From Rhodopseudomonas palustris (GTDB lineage Bacteria > Pseudomonadota > Alphaproteobacteria > Rhizobiales > Xanthobacteraceae): 64,000 nt of DNA. Position numbers and translations under genes: made by a program. The notes below the pieces were generated by a model. That model saw only the letters and a list, made by a program, of their open reading frames with translations, was not told the origin of the DNA and did no database searches. Below, one piece after another: positions 63,821 to 64,000 of the stretch. The stretch spans positions 1 through 64,000 of the forward strand of contig JACRJB010000078.1 in assembly GCA_016215605.1 (NCBI GenBank), read 5' to 3'. Numbering within the stretch: position 1 is the first letter of the stretch; every line of letters begins with the position of its first letter.

Positions 63821-64000
63821 AGGCGCTAACAATTCGCATCTAAGCTGGAACCGACCCGTTTTGGATTGATCCAGCACAAATCCCGCGGCGATTTCGGACC
63901 GTTTCTCATTCCGATCGTCACTGACCGCCGAGGACGGGGCGAGCAGCGATCTCACGGCGCCCGAGCCGTGCAGTTTTGTAAACCATGCGTTGTGAATACG

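Noticed and set aside
63744-64000. Gene upstream of feoA
   Set aside because: The only frame is short, has no motif and overlaps the Irr-like site; this stretch is treated as a control region.

Overview
The window looks like chromosomal DNA of a photosynthetic or nodulating member of the Bradyrhizobium/Rhodopseudomonas group (Alphaproteobacteria, probably Rhodopseudomonas palustris or a close relative). The reasons are the high GC content, the fixR-nifA arrangement known from Bradyrhizobium, the FixABCX electron-transfer genes inside the nif cluster, NifA carrying the oxygen-sensitive cysteine pattern, and the dispersed palindromic repeats typical of these genomes. The species assignment is an inference from gene content, not from a database comparison.

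Region 1 (1-2.5 kb): an S1C/HtrA-type protein whose whole catalytic triad appears to be lost, and an orphan tripartite-tricarboxylate-type periplasmic binding protein. Region 2 (2.8-16.4 kb): a polysaccharide export locus with an O-antigen ligase/polymerase-like protein, GalE, a WecG/TagA/CpsF glycosyltransferase, a GH5 glycosidase, a Wzz/Wzc-like chain-length protein, a GT4 glycosyltransferase, a GINT1-like protein, a VanZ-like protein, a Wzx-like flippase and a Wzy-like polymerase. Region 3 (16.3-19.2 kb): a methionine/sulfur operon (metZ-like, metA-like, flavin reductase).

Region 4 (19.4-31.3 kb) is the least conventional part. It holds a FATP-type acyl-CoA synthetase, a branched-chain-type aminotransferase, a ThDP enzyme, an acetyltransferase-like protein, two free-standing carrier proteins, an adenylating ligase, an SDR reductase, a class II synthetase-like amino acid:carrier-protein ligase, an acyl-CoA-dehydrogenase-fold flavoprotein without the usual catalytic glutamate, and a cupin. 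I read it as a possible dissociated, carrier-protein-based biosynthetic cluster whose product I cannot name.

Region 5 (31.7-60.4 kb) is a complete molybdenum nitrogenase island on the minus strand. In transcription order it contains fixR-nifA; then ferredoxin-nifB-ferredoxin-hesB-TPR-LRV/FeS-nifZ-nifZ-nifT-small protein-SIR2-like; then nifHDKENX with nifX-associated genes, ferredoxin III and nifQ; then iscA-nifU-nifS-nifV-nifW; then fixABCX. I could locate -24/-12 (sigma-54) promoters and TGT-N10-ACA NifA sites in front of nifH, iscA-nifUSVW, fixABCX and the nifB operon, and a -24/-12-like element in front of fixR. So NifA probably fires all blocks together when oxygen and fixed nitrogen are low. 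Region 6 (60.7-63.8 kb): a YqeB/EF2563-like protein and the ferrous iron transporter genes feoA-feoB, with an Irr-box-like site, which would feed iron to nitrogenase assembly.

Dispersed palindromic repeats occupy most of the larger intergenic gaps, mainly at convergent gene ends and at the borders between NifA-controlled operons. No tRNA, rRNA, CRISPR array, transposase or phage gene was recognised.
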